A stretch of 58,981 bases of DNA from a virus, in IMG/VR virus record IMGVR_UViG_3300037189_019531, positions 1 through 58,981 of that record, one strand, 5' to 3'. The notes below the pieces were generated by a model. The model did not search any database and was not told where the DNA came from. It saw only the letters and a program-made list of their open reading frames with translations. Made by a program: the position numbers and the translations under genes. This document shows, one piece after another, positions 8,137 through 19,037 of the stretch (the stretch's first letter is position 1; the number at the start of each line of letters is the position of its first letter).

Positions 8137-11100
8137 CTATTTAAACCTGAAATAAACTGTTTGACCTTCGTATAACCCTAAACGAGACATAGCTGCTTTA
8201 GATAATGCAATACCATACTTGTTGCTATTTGGCCCTATACCAATTGGTCCGTTAGGGATTGGACAATTAGGACATAATGAATGTGTTACATTCAATGTTT
8301 TATTATTATACGGGTTTAAAAATACTGTGCTCTTGTTTTGTAAATTGGTTATTTGTAATTCATTCAAATGGTCTTGTTTGAATTTTGTTGTATACATACT
8401 GGCTGTATCTGTAAATCCTTTCAAATTTTTCCATGTTGTTTGAGTTCCTGAAGCGAAAGTGGCAATATAGAATGCTGTATTATCGTCAAGTGAATTATTT
8501 TTACCACCCAATGTGCATGCAACTGCTTTTAACCATTCAACACCATCTTCAAGTTTAACTAATTGAATAAGCTTTTCACCTTCGTAACCATTATAAGGTA
8601 TAACCTCATTGTATAAATCGGATTTATTAATTTTGGTTTCAACAAAGTTTTTAGGTAATGCTTTAGGGTCACCTTCGTTGATTGTTTTTTGTTTACCTTT
8701 TTGGTCTATAATATTTTTATCGTTTTGAGTCGCAACATTTGATTTGCTTGCAATGTTTGTATTTTCAGATTTAACTAACGCTATTGCTTTATTAGTTATT
8801 GATTCGAATAATGCTCTATAAGCTAACATGATTGAATCCTTAGGGTCAGGTAATGCAGCATATGGCATTCTATATCCCGTAAAGGATGTTTCCATACCAT
8901 TATTTCTAATGTTATGTTTTACTTCCGTAATCCAATATGAACCCTTAAACATTGGAACATTTTTCAAATAGAAATACATGGACGGTTGTATCATTGCACA
9001 TCCCATCATTGTTACTTCGCAAGTATAGGATACTTGTCTGTATATGTCAAACAACCCGATATCAACTTGATAAACACCCGAACCAGTTTCAGAACGACCC
9101 ATGTTTTCATTTACAATTTGTGATGCATATGAATTTCTTAACGTTGCTTGGTCAAGTTTTATTCCTTTAAACAAACCATTTGCTTGGTCACCAATACTAA
9201 TTTCAAACGCAACAACCTTATTTGATTTATTTAAATCTCCTGTTTTTAGAATATCGTTATTGGTAATGATTAATGGACTTGCGTTCATGTCAAATAAATT
9301 ACCGCTATCATTTTTAAATTTCATCTTGTCTTGAATATATTCCATATCAAGATGTTTTGATGTTGGGCCAACGTATTGAATAATCATCTTTGGACTTGCT
9401 TCTTGGTAATCTACTTCCAAGAATGTTCCAAAAATATTTCTTGCTGTTTTTTTAGAACCTTCCAATTTTGATTTGGTAGATAAATTTGAGCCGTAGAAAT
9501 TTACATACGCAGGTAATCCTCTGAATATAAAGTTAGAACCTTCAATGAGTGTCCCTATTGCACTATATATTGATGTTTTAGTATTTTGGGAGTCGTCAAG
9601 TGAAATGATTTTACCAATATCAACATAAGCGTTATCACCAATATCTCTGTTTGCTCTATCGATAAACAAAAATTCTTCTAATAATAAACGCTGACCGATT
9701 GAGTTACCTGCAACCCATTTATCGTTAAATGATTTAAAATCACTATACATGTTTATTTTGTTGATTTCGGTATTATAACCTTTGTATAAACTTAACGGAC
9801 TTCCGCCGTTTGTATTTTGCAAATCTTTAAATCCTCTAATAATTAAATCGATGAATAATCTATTTCTTGTTGTATAAGGAAGGATAATATTTTCCGTCAA
9901 ATAAACTTTAAATCCCTCAGGGGTATTAAAGTTATGTGCCATCCCACCTGCATATATATAAACCAATGGTCTTAGCGCTCTAACATTTTGTTCATTGAGG
10001 TCAATGTTATTATCCATGAAGAATCTTTTATACTTTTTAGTTATGTCTAATTCTTCCCCGATGTATAAATCGATATATTTTTTGTTGTCTTCGTATTTGT
10101 ATTCCTGATATGGACCATATGATGTTCTAATTTTTTCAAAGCCAACAAATCCACCTAAAATGTTAATATCAATATCTTTTGGATTTGATATTGTAAGTTT
10201 CATTAAACTATTTTGTGCAAGCATAGCTGTGGTCATTGTTTTAAGTCTTGCACCTTGTTTTTCACTCAACTCTTTAATAACCGCATCCGTTTCTGTTGAA
10301 GTAATATTAGACTTACCTACCGTAACAATGGATTTCAATAAATCTTGGAATTTACTCATGCTGACATTTGGATATCTAACATAAGGTATTTCTAAGTTTA
10401 AATTTTCAGATGCAAATTCTAAAAATGTTTCTTCAAACTTGTCTAATATTTCAGGACTAAACGTCGCAATTAAATCAATAACTTTTCTGTAGTTGTCAGC
10501 AAACCCATAGATATTATCACCGTTTCTTGTGCCACCTGTTACAAGTGTTGACATATATTCATAAGGGCTTGGTATTTTTTTGTTAGAATAATCTACATTA
10601 GCCGTTTCACCAGTATACCATAATATTCTATAACCATTTTGAGCATCTAATGCTAAATCTTTGTTTACATTTAAATTTGTATCAGGCGTATTTGCGCCAT
10701 CACATGGTAGTAACGTATAAAAAGCATCCGTAGCGTCAATATTAAAATTTTGAATATAATTGGTGTAATACCTTGTTCCTACTTTTGTTCTGATTCTGTT
10801 TTTAACAATTCCATTATCAATTTTTTCGTTGTATTCAACACTACCCGCATGTGGGTCAAAGAAACTATAACCATTTACAACTTGATAAAAAACATCATCA
10901 TAAAATGGATGAATACCAATATCATTGGTATCATCTGATACGTTCTTGCCATACAATACATATGTTAAACCCGCATTGTCATCAAAAGCCGTTGAACCGC
11001 TTATTGGGTTTATCATATTACTTGTTGTAAATCCTGATAAAATATCACCGCCGTCTAAAACATAGTTTTTATATCTATGATATATTGAACCCCACTTACA

Positions 11101-13923
11101 AATTAAATGATATGGTATTGTATGAGAAGCACCAGCTTCTTTAAACATTGTTGATAACATCACCTCACTCTTTGTTGTCTCATCAATCATTGTGTCAGAT
11201 AAGTCCTTAAATGGTAATGAGTTCAATAACAAATAAGCTGAACCAACATATTTTGCATATGATACAGGTCTTGATACATCATAAAGTAATGCTTTATGAA
11301 AATATGGTGTGTTTAAAATATGAACCTTTGTTTGGTTAGGGAATGTAATTTGGTTTTTAAATAAATTATCCTCAAATCCGCTTTTAACCCATTTTAAATT
11401 GTTCGATGTGCTAATTAAACCATCTTCAGTGTTCACATTCAATATGTTGGACATTCTTAATTGTTTAACCTTATCAAACTTAGTTAAATTAAGATATGAC
11501 AAATAAGTTGGTGACTTGAATGGATATATGTCTGCTCTGTATTTTTCAGGTTCATATGATTTTATAAACGTGCTTAATTTTGGATAATCCTTATCGTTAT
11601 TTACAAAAATCGTTGCATCACCATATTGTTCTAATGTAAATGACTGTGTTATAATATCCTTAACATATGGAACTGTTGGTAAAAAATCTTTTAGATAAGG
11701 TGCTCTTTCAAATGGTGAAAAACTATCCAAATATGCTAAAAATTTATGATATGAATCGGTAATGCCTGCAGCGTTATCATCTTTATTAACTGTTAATACC
11801 GATTTTAACATTTCAATAATGTCCAAATCTTCAGTTATACATTCTTTTAAATTTTCCGATTCTATTTTTGCAATTTCTTCGACAACCTTTAAATCATATG
11901 AATCATAAAAAGTAGCATATCTTGCTCTTTCCCAAATTTCAAATAATACCGAACTTAAGGTTTTATTAACATAAGGTGCGTCATCCCACAATTGAAATAA
12001 TGTAGATATTCTTTTTGTTTTAGAATACTTTTCATCTTGTTCAAAAACAAAATCCACTTTATTAACACCACCTTCTTTGTCTGCTTTTGGGTCAACTCTT
12101 TTTGTTGATACAGCAATATAGTTTTCAACAAACTCAACCTCTGGCCATAATGATGGGTCATTTGAACCCAATGTTCTATACATACTTTCGTCACCCGGAT
12201 ATACAATTACTTTTTGTTTACTACCTGATGAGGCTTTTGTGATTTCAGGCCAAGGATAAACTTCATTTTTACCGATTGTTTCATTACACATCGGAGTAAC
12301 TTTATCTTTTCGTTTTGCACCTGCGTTAAATGCTCTTGTATGAACATCTTTTAATAATCTAACATACACATCCGCATTTGCTAATAAAACACCAATAACG
12401 TTTCTTACCGTTGGTTCAAATCCTAAACCTGTTTTAGAATCTCTAATTACGTTATTGATTAATTCTTCAATTTTTTTCTGAAACTTATCTCTTTGTTCAA
12501 CAAACGATGCGAACATTCTATACAAGTCATTTAATATACTTGTTGGATTTGTTTCGTCTCCACTGATGTTAACCAAGAAATTTGGACTATCTTCTAATGT
12601 ATATTTCCCAACATCTTGTATATAATTTTTATAAACGAACGACAATCCTTTAAATGAAGCGTTAGTTTTATCTTTAACAAATTTATCAATGAAAATTGCA
12701 GATTTAGATAATTTTTCAGGATAAGATTTTAAAATACTAACCAACGAATTTGCGTCGCTTGTGTTAAAAACAGAATCAGTTTTTCCGTTAAGACTTGCTT
12801 TTAATGGGTAATAAACTTTATTACCTACAGTTATTGGTTTGGTATCGGTATAAGAAGATTTCCACGCATTTAATGATGTTTCAAAATCATTTAACGTATC
12901 CTCATATTCTTTTATACCTGCAAAAACTTTAGCATCAACACCTTTAAAAATTGATTGTTCAATAACCATATCCAAGCTTTTGGCTTTATTCACCAATTCG
13001 CTTAATGTGATTGTTCTAAAATTTTTAGGTAGTAACCCCTTTTGAATATATTCCTGATATACCGAATGTAACATTTGGTATCCTTTGGAATTCTTAGAGA
13101 TGTTAATTTTTGTTGTTGTTGTTTTTTCGGTTGTCGTTTTACCATTGTTTGTTACTTGTTTTTCAACTGTTGTTGATTTTCTATCTTTTTCAATTGAATA
13201 AAGATATGGAGCGGTGAACGCACCGTCTAATGGGATATCATTCAAATACGCATACGTTGAACCAACAAATGTTGTGTTGATATCAAAGTTACCCGTTGTT
13301 CCATTAAATGATGATGAAAAATCAACTAAGTGTAATCTGTATCTAATTGCTTTACCATAAAACCCCTTAACCGTTAAATAAAATATTGGCCAAGGTAAAT
13401 GGAAAAATGCTGAATATGGTGAGTTCTTTGGTGACTCAAATAATGTCTTCCCTCTAACATCAATAAAGTTGATGTTGATTTGTGGTATAAAGTTAGCACC
13501 TGCAATTGTTATATTAACACTTTCAATACCGAATGATTGTGCAGATGAATCTGCCATACTATCAACAAATGTTTTGGTTGTTTTACCATTGTTTGTTGTA
13601 GTTTTTGTATTCTCAATAAATGAATTTGTCCATGTTGTATCAAAATCATTACCATTGTTATTTTTTAACATGTTTAACGTTCCCTTAGCAACAGATAACA
13701 ATGAGGATTTTGCTGAAGGTTCTTCAGTATTGTTAACTGCCAATACAGTTCTTTCAATTAAATCCGCTTCTAAATTAACATAGATAACAAGATTTTCTTG
13801 TTGGACATTTCTTGTTTTAACATCACCATTCTCAACAACGCTATTGGGGTCAATAAATACGATGTTGTTTTGGTCTACTTTAACAAGTATATTTTCATTA
13901 CCCGGAATATTACTGTTCGCCAT
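8137..13923 (-). CDS. Giant baseplate hub-like structural protein
   Basis: A 1928-residue virion protein, the longest in the window. Residues ~125-240 contain a conserved segment with IDVRGKTLF, PWPIFYLTVKGFYG and NTTFVGSTYAYL, which I recognise as typical of very large phage baseplate proteins. Towards the C-terminus, MIQPSMYFYLKNVPMF followed by GSYWITEVKH and TSFTGYRM resembles the end of gp27/gpD/VgrG hub proteins, where a final barrel packs on the tail tube. The last ~100 residues hold a CPNCP motif and a small beta domain ending EGQTVYFRFK. It overlaps the gp53 gene by 14 bases and follows the tape measure and 1593-residue genes, the usual place for hub components. It is several times longer than T4 gp27 (391), so it probably fuses hub and wedge parts. 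The hub assignment is inference. Confidence 0.7.
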   Translation of the reverse strand: MANSNIPGNENILVKVDQNNIVFIDPNSVVENGDVKTRNVQQENLVIYVNLEADLIERTVLAVNNTEEPSAKSSLLSVAKGTLNMLKNNNGNDFDTTWTNSFIENTKTTTNNGKTTKTFVDSMADSSAQSFGIESVNITIAGANFIPQININFIDVRGKTLFESPKNSPYSAFFHLPWPIFYLTVKGFYGKAIRYRLHLVDFSSSFNGTTGNFDINTTFVGSTYAYLNDIPLDGAFTAPYLYSIEKDRKSTTVEKQVTNNGKTTTEKTTTTKINISKNSKGYQMLHSVYQEYIQKGLLPKNFRTITLSELVNKAKSLDMVIEQSIFKGVDAKVFAGIKEYEDTLNDFETSLNAWKSSYTDTKPITVGNKVYYPLKASLNGKTDSVFNTSDANSLVSILKSYPEKLSKSAIFIDKFVKDKTNASFKGLSFVYKNYIQDVGKYTLEDSPNFLVNISGDETNPTSILNDLYRMFASFVEQRDKFQKKIEELINNVIRDSKTGLGFEPTVRNVIGVLLANADVYVRLLKDVHTRAFNAGAKRKDKVTPMCNETIGKNEVYPWPEITKASSGSKQKVIVYPGDESMYRTLGSNDPSLWPEVEFVENYIAVSTKRVDPKADKEGGVNKVDFVFEQDEKYSKTKRISTLFQLWDDAPYVNKTLSSVLFEIWERARYATFYDSYDLKVVEEIAKIESENLKECITEDLDIIEMLKSVLTVNKDDNAAGITDSYHKFLAYLDSFSPFERAPYLKDFLPTVPYVKDIITQSFTLEQYGDATIFVNNDKDYPKLSTFIKSYEPEKYRADIYPFKSPTYLSYLNLTKFDKVKQLRMSNILNVNTEDGLISTSNNLKWVKSGFEDNLFKNQITFPNQTKVHILNTPYFHKALLYDVSRPVSYAKYVGSAYLLLNSLPFKDLSDTMIDETTKSEVMLSTMFKEAGASHTIPYHLICKWGSIYHRYKNYVLDGGDILSGFTTSNMINPISGSTAFDDNAGLTYVLYGKNVSDDTNDIGIHPFYDDVFYQVVNGYSFFDPHAGSVEYNEKIDNGIVKNRIRTKVGTRYYTNYIQNFNIDATDAFYTLLPCDGANTPDTNLNVNKDLALDAQNGYRILWYTGETANVDYSNKKIPSPYEYMSTLVTGGTRNGDNIYGFADNYRKVIDLIATFSPEILDKFEETFLEFASENLNLEIPYVRYPNVSMSKFQDLLKSIVTVGKSNITSTETDAVIKELSEKQGARLKTMTTAMLAQNSLMKLTISNPKDIDINILGGFVGFEKIRTSYGPYQEYKYEDNKKYIDLYIGEELDITKKYKRFFMDNNIDLNEQNVRALRPLVYIYAGGMAHNFNTPEGFKVYLTENIILPYTTRNRLFIDLIIRGFKDLQNTNGGSPLSLYKGYNTEINKINMYSDFKSFNDKWVAGNSIGQRLLLEEFLFIDRANRDIGDNAYVDIGKIISLDDSQNTKTSIYSAIGTLIEGSNFIFRGLPAYVNFYGSNLSTKSKLEGSKKTARNIFGTFLEVDYQEASPKMIIQYVGPTSKHLDMEYIQDKMKFKNDSGNLFDMNASPLIITNNDILKTGDLNKSNKVVAFEISIGDQANGLFKGIKLDQATLRNSYASQIVNENMGRSETGSGVYQVDIGLFDIYRQVSYTCEVTMMGCAMIQPSMYFYLKNVPMFKGSYWITEVKHNIRNNGMETSFTGYRMPYAALPDPKDSIMLAYRALFESITNKAIALVKSENTNIASKSNVATQNDKNIIDQKGKQKTINEGDPKALPKNFVETKINKSDLYNEVIPYNGYEGEKLIQLVKLEDGVEWLKAVACTLGGKNNSLDDNTAFYIATFASGTQTTWKNLKGFTDTASMYTTKFKQDHLNELQITNLQNKSTVFLNPYNNKTLNVTHSLCPNCPIPNGPIGIGPNSNKYGIALSKAAMSRLGLYEGQTVYFRFK

Positions 13924-14236
13924 AATACAATTTATACAAATCCACCTGATTTTTATAGTCTTGTAATGAACTAATTAATGGATATGGTATTCTTAAATAC
14001 GAATTATCAGGAATTTCAAACTCAATACTACCAACCCTTGGGTTAGCAATTAATATTAACCATCCGAATAAAGGTGACCCGTAGTTTTCTTGGGAAATCC
14101 TATCTAATCTGTCTCTACCTTTTTTGTATTGGGTATATCGGTCGGTTCCTTTAAATGGTATATCAATACCTGGAACGATTTTATATTCACCATCGTTCAT
14201 AAAATACTGATACCTATCTACATAACTTCTACTCAT
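13910..14236 (-). CDS. 53: Baseplate wedge protein, gp53/LysM-like
   Basis: A 108-residue protein with a LysM-like core: YKKGRDRLDRISQENYGSPLFGWLILIANP, then IPDNSYLRIPYP, the pattern of the T4 gp53 family that bridges adjacent baseplate wedges. T4 gp53 is longer (196), so this is a minimal version. Its ATG overlaps the stop of the upstream 1593-residue gene by one base and its end overlaps the start of the 1928-residue gene by 14 bases, which implies translational coupling. The family call is good from the DRISQENYG..LFGWLILIANP signature; structural role is from knowledge of gp53. Confidence 0.68.
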   Translation of the reverse strand: MSRSYVDRYQYFMNDGEYKIVPGIDIPFKGTDRYTQYKKGRDRLDRISQENYGSPLFGWLILIANPRVGSIEFEIPDNSYLRIPYPLISSLQDYKNQVDLYKLYYGEQ

Positions 14237-17200
14237 TATCCTTTCTTTTTATAATAATTTAATTTAGTTCCTGTTGGTTCAATATTTTTATTAATCCAAA
14301 GATTGTTCAAAATTGGTTTTTTACCATCAGGGTCTTCGGCAGCGATTTCTTCTACAGCACCTTTAACGTATTCGTATTTTTTAGTATCTTTTCTTTTTAC
14401 TTCAGTCGTTTTCTTGTATTTGAAATCTGTTATTGGTTTAGGTGATTGACTATATAAATTAATCGTTATTTTATTAATATATGGTAAACCAGTTGAATCA
14501 CTTAATGAAAGAATTTCTTCTTTTTTTAATTCTTCAATAATTTTGTTTTCATCATCTTTAATCAAATAAGGTATAATAACTTTTGCTTCTTGAGCCGGTA
14601 AACCTTGTATGGCCATAAAATCAAGGCTCGTATCTAATGATTGAATCATATTATTATTAAAATCTAAAAGATAACCTACAACATTTGAATATCCACCAAA
14701 TAATTCTTCTTTTGTGAAACCATTTAATGAAACGTCATTATATGTTGTTCCTGTTATAAAACCGTCTTTTCCGTATTTTATAACATAGTTCATGTAATCA
14801 AAATCACTAGTTACAGCATTTCTCTTGTCATCAATTTCTTTTAAAGCGCCAATACTTGAAATAGCATCTAATTTGTCAGTAATAACTTTTTTAATTAATG
14901 GTTTTAACGCTCTTTCTAATTCCGTTACAGGGCCGTCGTCTGCGTTATCAACTAACTTTAAAATATCAACCGCTAAATTACTGTTTTCAACAGCATCAAG
15001 AACGGCCGTTTTTATTTTTAAAATTGTTGTTTGTATATCACTACCTTTTGGGTGTAAACCGATAAATCCTATTGGTGTTGTTCCGCTTGGTGTTTGAACA
15101 TCATATTGGTTTATAGTTCTAATTGAAGGATTAAAGAATGGATTTGCAATTTTGAATCCATAATCTTTTACCATTTTTTCATATGCAGATGTAACTCCGT
15201 CGGTGTAAACTTTAGAATAGTTATATATACTATCGATTAACCAATTATAACTTAAAATTGGTCCTTGATTGTTTATATCTGCTTTTCCTACTGTTTGTCC
15301 TTCAAAAACATTGTTACCTTTGTCAGCATCATCAACTAATTGATATTCAGGTTTCTTTTCTAATTCATGTAAAAATTCATATTCAAAATCTTCAGCTACT
15401 TTACCGTCAATTATTGTGTTAGTTGATGTTGATCTTTCGTCATACATTTCTGTATTAGCGAAGAAGTTTGACGATAATGCATTTTGTAATCTTTCAACGG
15501 GTTTCTCTAAACCTTGTCCGCCAATAAAGTTTATTGATAAACTAACGTTAGCAATCATTGGTTGCACACCAATTCCCTCAGGATTCATATCCCATAAATT
15601 ATCTTCATAATCGATATTAACATCACGAATAATAATTTTTGAATGATAGAAATCACCAATTCTTAATATACAAATTGGTGGTGGTCCAAAAGTTGTATTT
15701 CTCGCATTTTGGTCCAAAGCATCAGTTAATCCTTTAATAGGTATTGTATCACCTGGTCTAACACATTGTAACAAGAATGTTAATCTTGTATTTAAACCTT
15801 CAGGTGTTGTTGAATGAAATGCAGGATGAAAATATTTTAATTTATCTCTTAACGCATTGAATACTAATGGATCTGTATCTTCTAATTTTTTAAAATAATA
15901 ACATTCACCTAAAGTTTTCATGATGATACGTTTCATAACATCAATTGTAGGTTTAGGAATAGGAACCAGTGGTTCTTCGTCCACAATTATTTTAATTTTT
16001 TGTGGAACAGTTGTTACTGTTGCAGGATTATTTTTAACATCATATGTAATCTTAACAGAACCAGTTCTACAACCAACTGCAACCGGTGCGGTTTTCTTTA
16101 AACCAAATTTTGTTTTAATAACTTGTTTACAACTAAAGTCACCTGATTGATAGTCTTCACCGTATGATTTGAATGATAACTTTAATTTACCTTTATTTTC
16201 TTTCCAACCAAAACTTGATAACGGATATTCATTCTTTAAAAAGTCAGAACCTTTCTTAGAACTATCTTTTAAATCGCTACTTGATGGCCATTTTAAAAAA
16301 TCTATTTTAGTTCCCGGTGCAGTTAATAACTCAAATACTGTTTGTGCAATGCTATGAGCTCTTCTAACACCTAAATAAAAGTTTGGGTTATCTTCGCCGA
16401 CTTCTGATGTGGAACTTTCAATAACAATTGTAACGTCATCAACCGTATTACCTGATATTTGTTTTTTCAAATCTGCAAGACTTGTATTTAAGCCTGCAAA
16501 ATCGTCTCTCATCTTATCAAAGATTTTACCAACAGATTCAACTCTTTTTGAAATTGCGGTTGCTTTTTCTTCAGATTTTACATCATTTCCAAATATAACT
16601 TTTATATCCGATTTGTAATCAGCTGTTGTTCCTGTTAATAATTGATTTAAATCCGTTGCTAAGTCTACTTGATATTGTTCTTTCTTGTTTAAATAAGGTG
16701 CATATAATTGAGCATAAGTAAAATCAGATGTTGATTTCTTTTCAGAAAATTTACCAGGAACATCATTTTCAAAATAAAAAGATGCTTTTATTGGTGCTCC
16801 GGGTTTAGTATTATCTGGTTTTGATGGGTTGTCTGTTGGAACGGGTTCACTTGTATATCTATACTTTTTAATTGTTGATGTGTCAGGTTTATTGTGTGCA
16901 TTCATAAATGCTTTAATTAACCCAACATCATTAGCATCCAATGTTGTGTATGTTTTTATTAATGTGTAAAAATCAAAAGTTTCTGTTCCCGCAAAAAAAG
17001 CTAAGATATGTTCTTCAGCTTGTTCATCAGTCATATCTTTAAAATGTTCTCTTATTAATAAATTAAGAATACTTGGGTGGTCAACAATTATTTTAAATTT
17101 CAATTGTCCACCTCTTGATGTGTTTTGATATGTGTAAATTGGTTCAGGTCTACCTAAAAAGGTATTCTCCTCCCATTTTGCATTGTTCTGTTCACTAATT

Positions 17201-19017
17201 TGTAAACCATATGGTGGGAACCACATAACTCTACCAAAGTTATTACCTCTTTCACAAGCAGGTAATGAATCATATGTGAAACCCGGCATTGTTGATGTTT
17301 TCCACGCTAAGTTCTCAATAGAGAACATATATTTTTTAGCATAGAAATCTTTAGCACCATTTGTTCTTTCAAAAATATTTGTTGAACCTTCAAATGATTT
17401 TTTACCATTTGACATTGGTGCCATGTTTAAATTCCAAACTCTACTTTTACCACCTAATACGCTACCTTCAAACTTTCTTATGTTTGAACCTTGCTTCATT
17501 GTTTTGTCTAAACTATTGTAACCATTTGTTTTTGTCCACACTCTACCATATTCCGCACCAATAACATCACTACTTTTGTCTTTTAGTAATTTAACAGCTG
17601 AACCCTTTGAAAATTTTTTACCACCGTCAACAAAATATTTTGATGTTTGATCAATAGCTCTTGATACGTGGTCTTCACCATCTTTAGATGAAAGGCCAAC
17701 AATAAATTGTGTATAATCTAATAATGAATCGGGTCTGAAATTCATATCAGCTGAACCATCTGTTACACCACTTGCTTTAACCCAAACTAATGGTTTATTT
17801 TGATGAAATAAATCTGTTCCATCATAATAACCACCACCAGGTATTGCATCAAACATTTGACTAAGATAAAAAGGACTCTTATACATGATGCTGTAAAAAT
17901 CAGACATTGCATGTTTTACATCCTCACCTCTATCATCGCCAATATATGCTGAACGACGTCCAACTAAATTACCTTGTTTATCATAAACACCTTTACCATT
18001 TGGTGCTTCTTCACCAATTAATTTTTTACCAAAACTTGCAACTTTATCAATGAAATTAAAAACCTTTGACGAGTTTTGTGACATTGCTGTTGTTGAATAG
18101 TTTGGTGAATATGTGTTAAATGTTAACGCATTATATAATTTCATTTTTTGACCTTCACCCAAATACTCAATCATTAAGTCAGATGGCTTTCTTGTGAAAT
18201 TAGGTCTTCTTTGTATACCAATTAATGAACCTATAGCACCTGTGATATCTTGCCACAATTTATTTGATTGTGATTGGTCAACAGGTTGTCCTGTTTTTGG
18301 GTCAATTGTTTGTCTATAGTTAATTGGATGTGCGGGATTAGTTAAATAATCACCAGGTATTTCACTAAATGGTGCCGTAACACCTGCTATCTTTTCTAAA
18401 AAATCTATTGCTTTACCCGGTAATGTTTTTGCAACAGTGATTGAATTATTATATTCAATTAATGGTTCTCTACCCGTAACTAAATTAATAGCTGTTGCAG
18501 TATTACCATTTAATGCATCTAATAATCTATTTTTACCATTAAATTCAGTGTCAATATTTCTTGCTAATCTTGCAAACACGGGTCCGTTTCTATCGTTCTT
18601 GATAAAATTTTCAGCGAATTGAATCATATCCGATTCTTTATTGTCTATTGTTCCACTCATAATACCAATTAAGGTATGATTTGAACTTTCAAAATATGGA
18701 TATAAATTTAGATTCTTTGCTCTTGGTAATGTTACCAAAGTATCTTTAACTAAAAACTGAATTGGTTTGTATGTGTTTGTTGCCGAAGTTTTTACCAAAC
18801 TACTATTCAAATTAAAATTTTCACTGTTATCTATACCACCAACATCTTTGTTCGGTAGTTCAGATAAACTTTGTTCAGAATAATTTGCAGCAGTAAATGT
18901 TTGCGGACCATTTGGTCTTTTTAATGTTTTAGCCAATAAATAATCTCTGAAGCCCGTTTGGGAATCAGGGATATTTTTTCCATTTCTGCTTGATTCAAAA
19001 TCTAAATAACTTGGCAT
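14236..19017 (-). CDS. Large baseplate / tail-tube-proximal structural protein
   Basis: A 1593-residue virion protein lying between the tape measure and gp53 genes. Mid-protein, FPPYGLQISEQN followed by GGQLKFKIIVDHPSILNLL looks like a tube-initiator or LysM-associated tail domain. Residues ~860-900 (VTIVIESSTSEVGEDNP, then RRAHSIAQTV) resemble an OmpA-like peptidoglycan-binding fold. Later, PPPICILRIGDFYHSKIIIRDV, W-x-MNPEGIGVQPMIANVSLSI resembles tail-tube type beta sandwiches, as in gp48/gp54 or LysM tail proteins that start tube polymerisation. The protein is thus probably a multidomain tail-tube initiator and wedge/hub component, but no single T4 protein corresponds to it. It is preceded by a CCTATTTATAAATA motif five bases before the ATG. 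Confidence 0.7.
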   Translation of the reverse strand: MPSYLDFESSRNGKNIPDSQTGFRDYLLAKTLKRPNGPQTFTAANYSEQSLSELPNKDVGGIDNSENFNLNSSLVKTSATNTYKPIQFLVKDTLVTLPRAKNLNLYPYFESSNHTLIGIMSGTIDNKESDMIQFAENFIKNDRNGPVFARLARNIDTEFNGKNRLLDALNGNTATAINLVTGREPLIEYNNSITVAKTLPGKAIDFLEKIAGVTAPFSEIPGDYLTNPAHPINYRQTIDPKTGQPVDQSQSNKLWQDITGAIGSLIGIQRRPNFTRKPSDLMIEYLGEGQKMKLYNALTFNTYSPNYSTTAMSQNSSKVFNFIDKVASFGKKLIGEEAPNGKGVYDKQGNLVGRRSAYIGDDRGEDVKHAMSDFYSIMYKSPFYLSQMFDAIPGGGYYDGTDLFHQNKPLVWVKASGVTDGSADMNFRPDSLLDYTQFIVGLSSKDGEDHVSRAIDQTSKYFVDGGKKFSKGSAVKLLKDKSSDVIGAEYGRVWTKTNGYNSLDKTMKQGSNIRKFEGSVLGGKSRVWNLNMAPMSNGKKSFEGSTNIFERTNGAKDFYAKKYMFSIENLAWKTSTMPGFTYDSLPACERGNNFGRVMWFPPYGLQISEQNNAKWEENTFLGRPEPIYTYQNTSRGGQLKFKIIVDHPSILNLLIREHFKDMTDEQAEEHILAFFAGTETFDFYTLIKTYTTLDANDVGLIKAFMNAHNKPDTSTIKKYRYTSEPVPTDNPSKPDNTKPGAPIKASFYFENDVPGKFSEKKSTSDFTYAQLYAPYLNKKEQYQVDLATDLNQLLTGTTADYKSDIKVIFGNDVKSEEKATAISKRVESVGKIFDKMRDDFAGLNTSLADLKKQISGNTVDDVTIVIESSTSEVGEDNPNFYLGVRRAHSIAQTVFELLTAPGTKIDFLKWPSSSDLKDSSKKGSDFLKNEYPLSSFGWKENKGKLKLSFKSYGEDYQSGDFSCKQVIKTKFGLKKTAPVAVGCRTGSVKITYDVKNNPATVTTVPQKIKIIVDEEPLVPIPKPTIDVMKRIIMKTLGECYYFKKLEDTDPLVFNALRDKLKYFHPAFHSTTPEGLNTRLTFLLQCVRPGDTIPIKGLTDALDQNARNTTFGPPPICILRIGDFYHSKIIIRDVNIDYEDNLWDMNPEGIGVQPMIANVSLSINFIGGQGLEKPVERLQNALSSNFFANTEMYDERSTSTNTIIDGKVAEDFEYEFLHELEKKPEYQLVDDADKGNNVFEGQTVGKADINNQGPILSYNWLIDSIYNYSKVYTDGVTSAYEKMVKDYGFKIANPFFNPSIRTINQYDVQTPSGTTPIGFIGLHPKGSDIQTTILKIKTAVLDAVENSNLAVDILKLVDNADDGPVTELERALKPLIKKVITDKLDAISSIGALKEIDDKRNAVTSDFDYMNYVIKYGKDGFITGTTYNDVSLNGFTKEELFGGYSNVVGYLLDFNNNMIQSLDTSLDFMAIQGLPAQEAKVIIPYLIKDDENKIIEELKKEEILSLSDSTGLPYINKITINLYSQSPKPITDFKYKKTTEVKRKDTKKYEYVKGAVEEIAAEDPDGKKPILNNLWINKNIEPTGTKLNYYKKKG

Positions 19018-19021
19018 TTTT

Positions 19022-19035
19022 TATTTATAAATAGG
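19022..19035 (-). promoter_or_regulatory. Late-type A/T motif before the 1593-residue gene
   Basis: The minus strand reads CCTATTTATAAATA and ends four bases before the ATG at 19017. It shares its CCTATTTATA core with the motifs before the tape measure gene (minus strand) and the gene at 50278 (plus strand). Confidence 0.45.
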
Positions 19036-19037
19036 TT

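Noticed and set aside
13469-13783. A 104-codon plus-strand frame, hydrophobic, opposite the 1928-residue gene
   Set aside because: Hydrophobicity comes from the complement of polar Asn/Thr codons; it lies inside a clear coding region.
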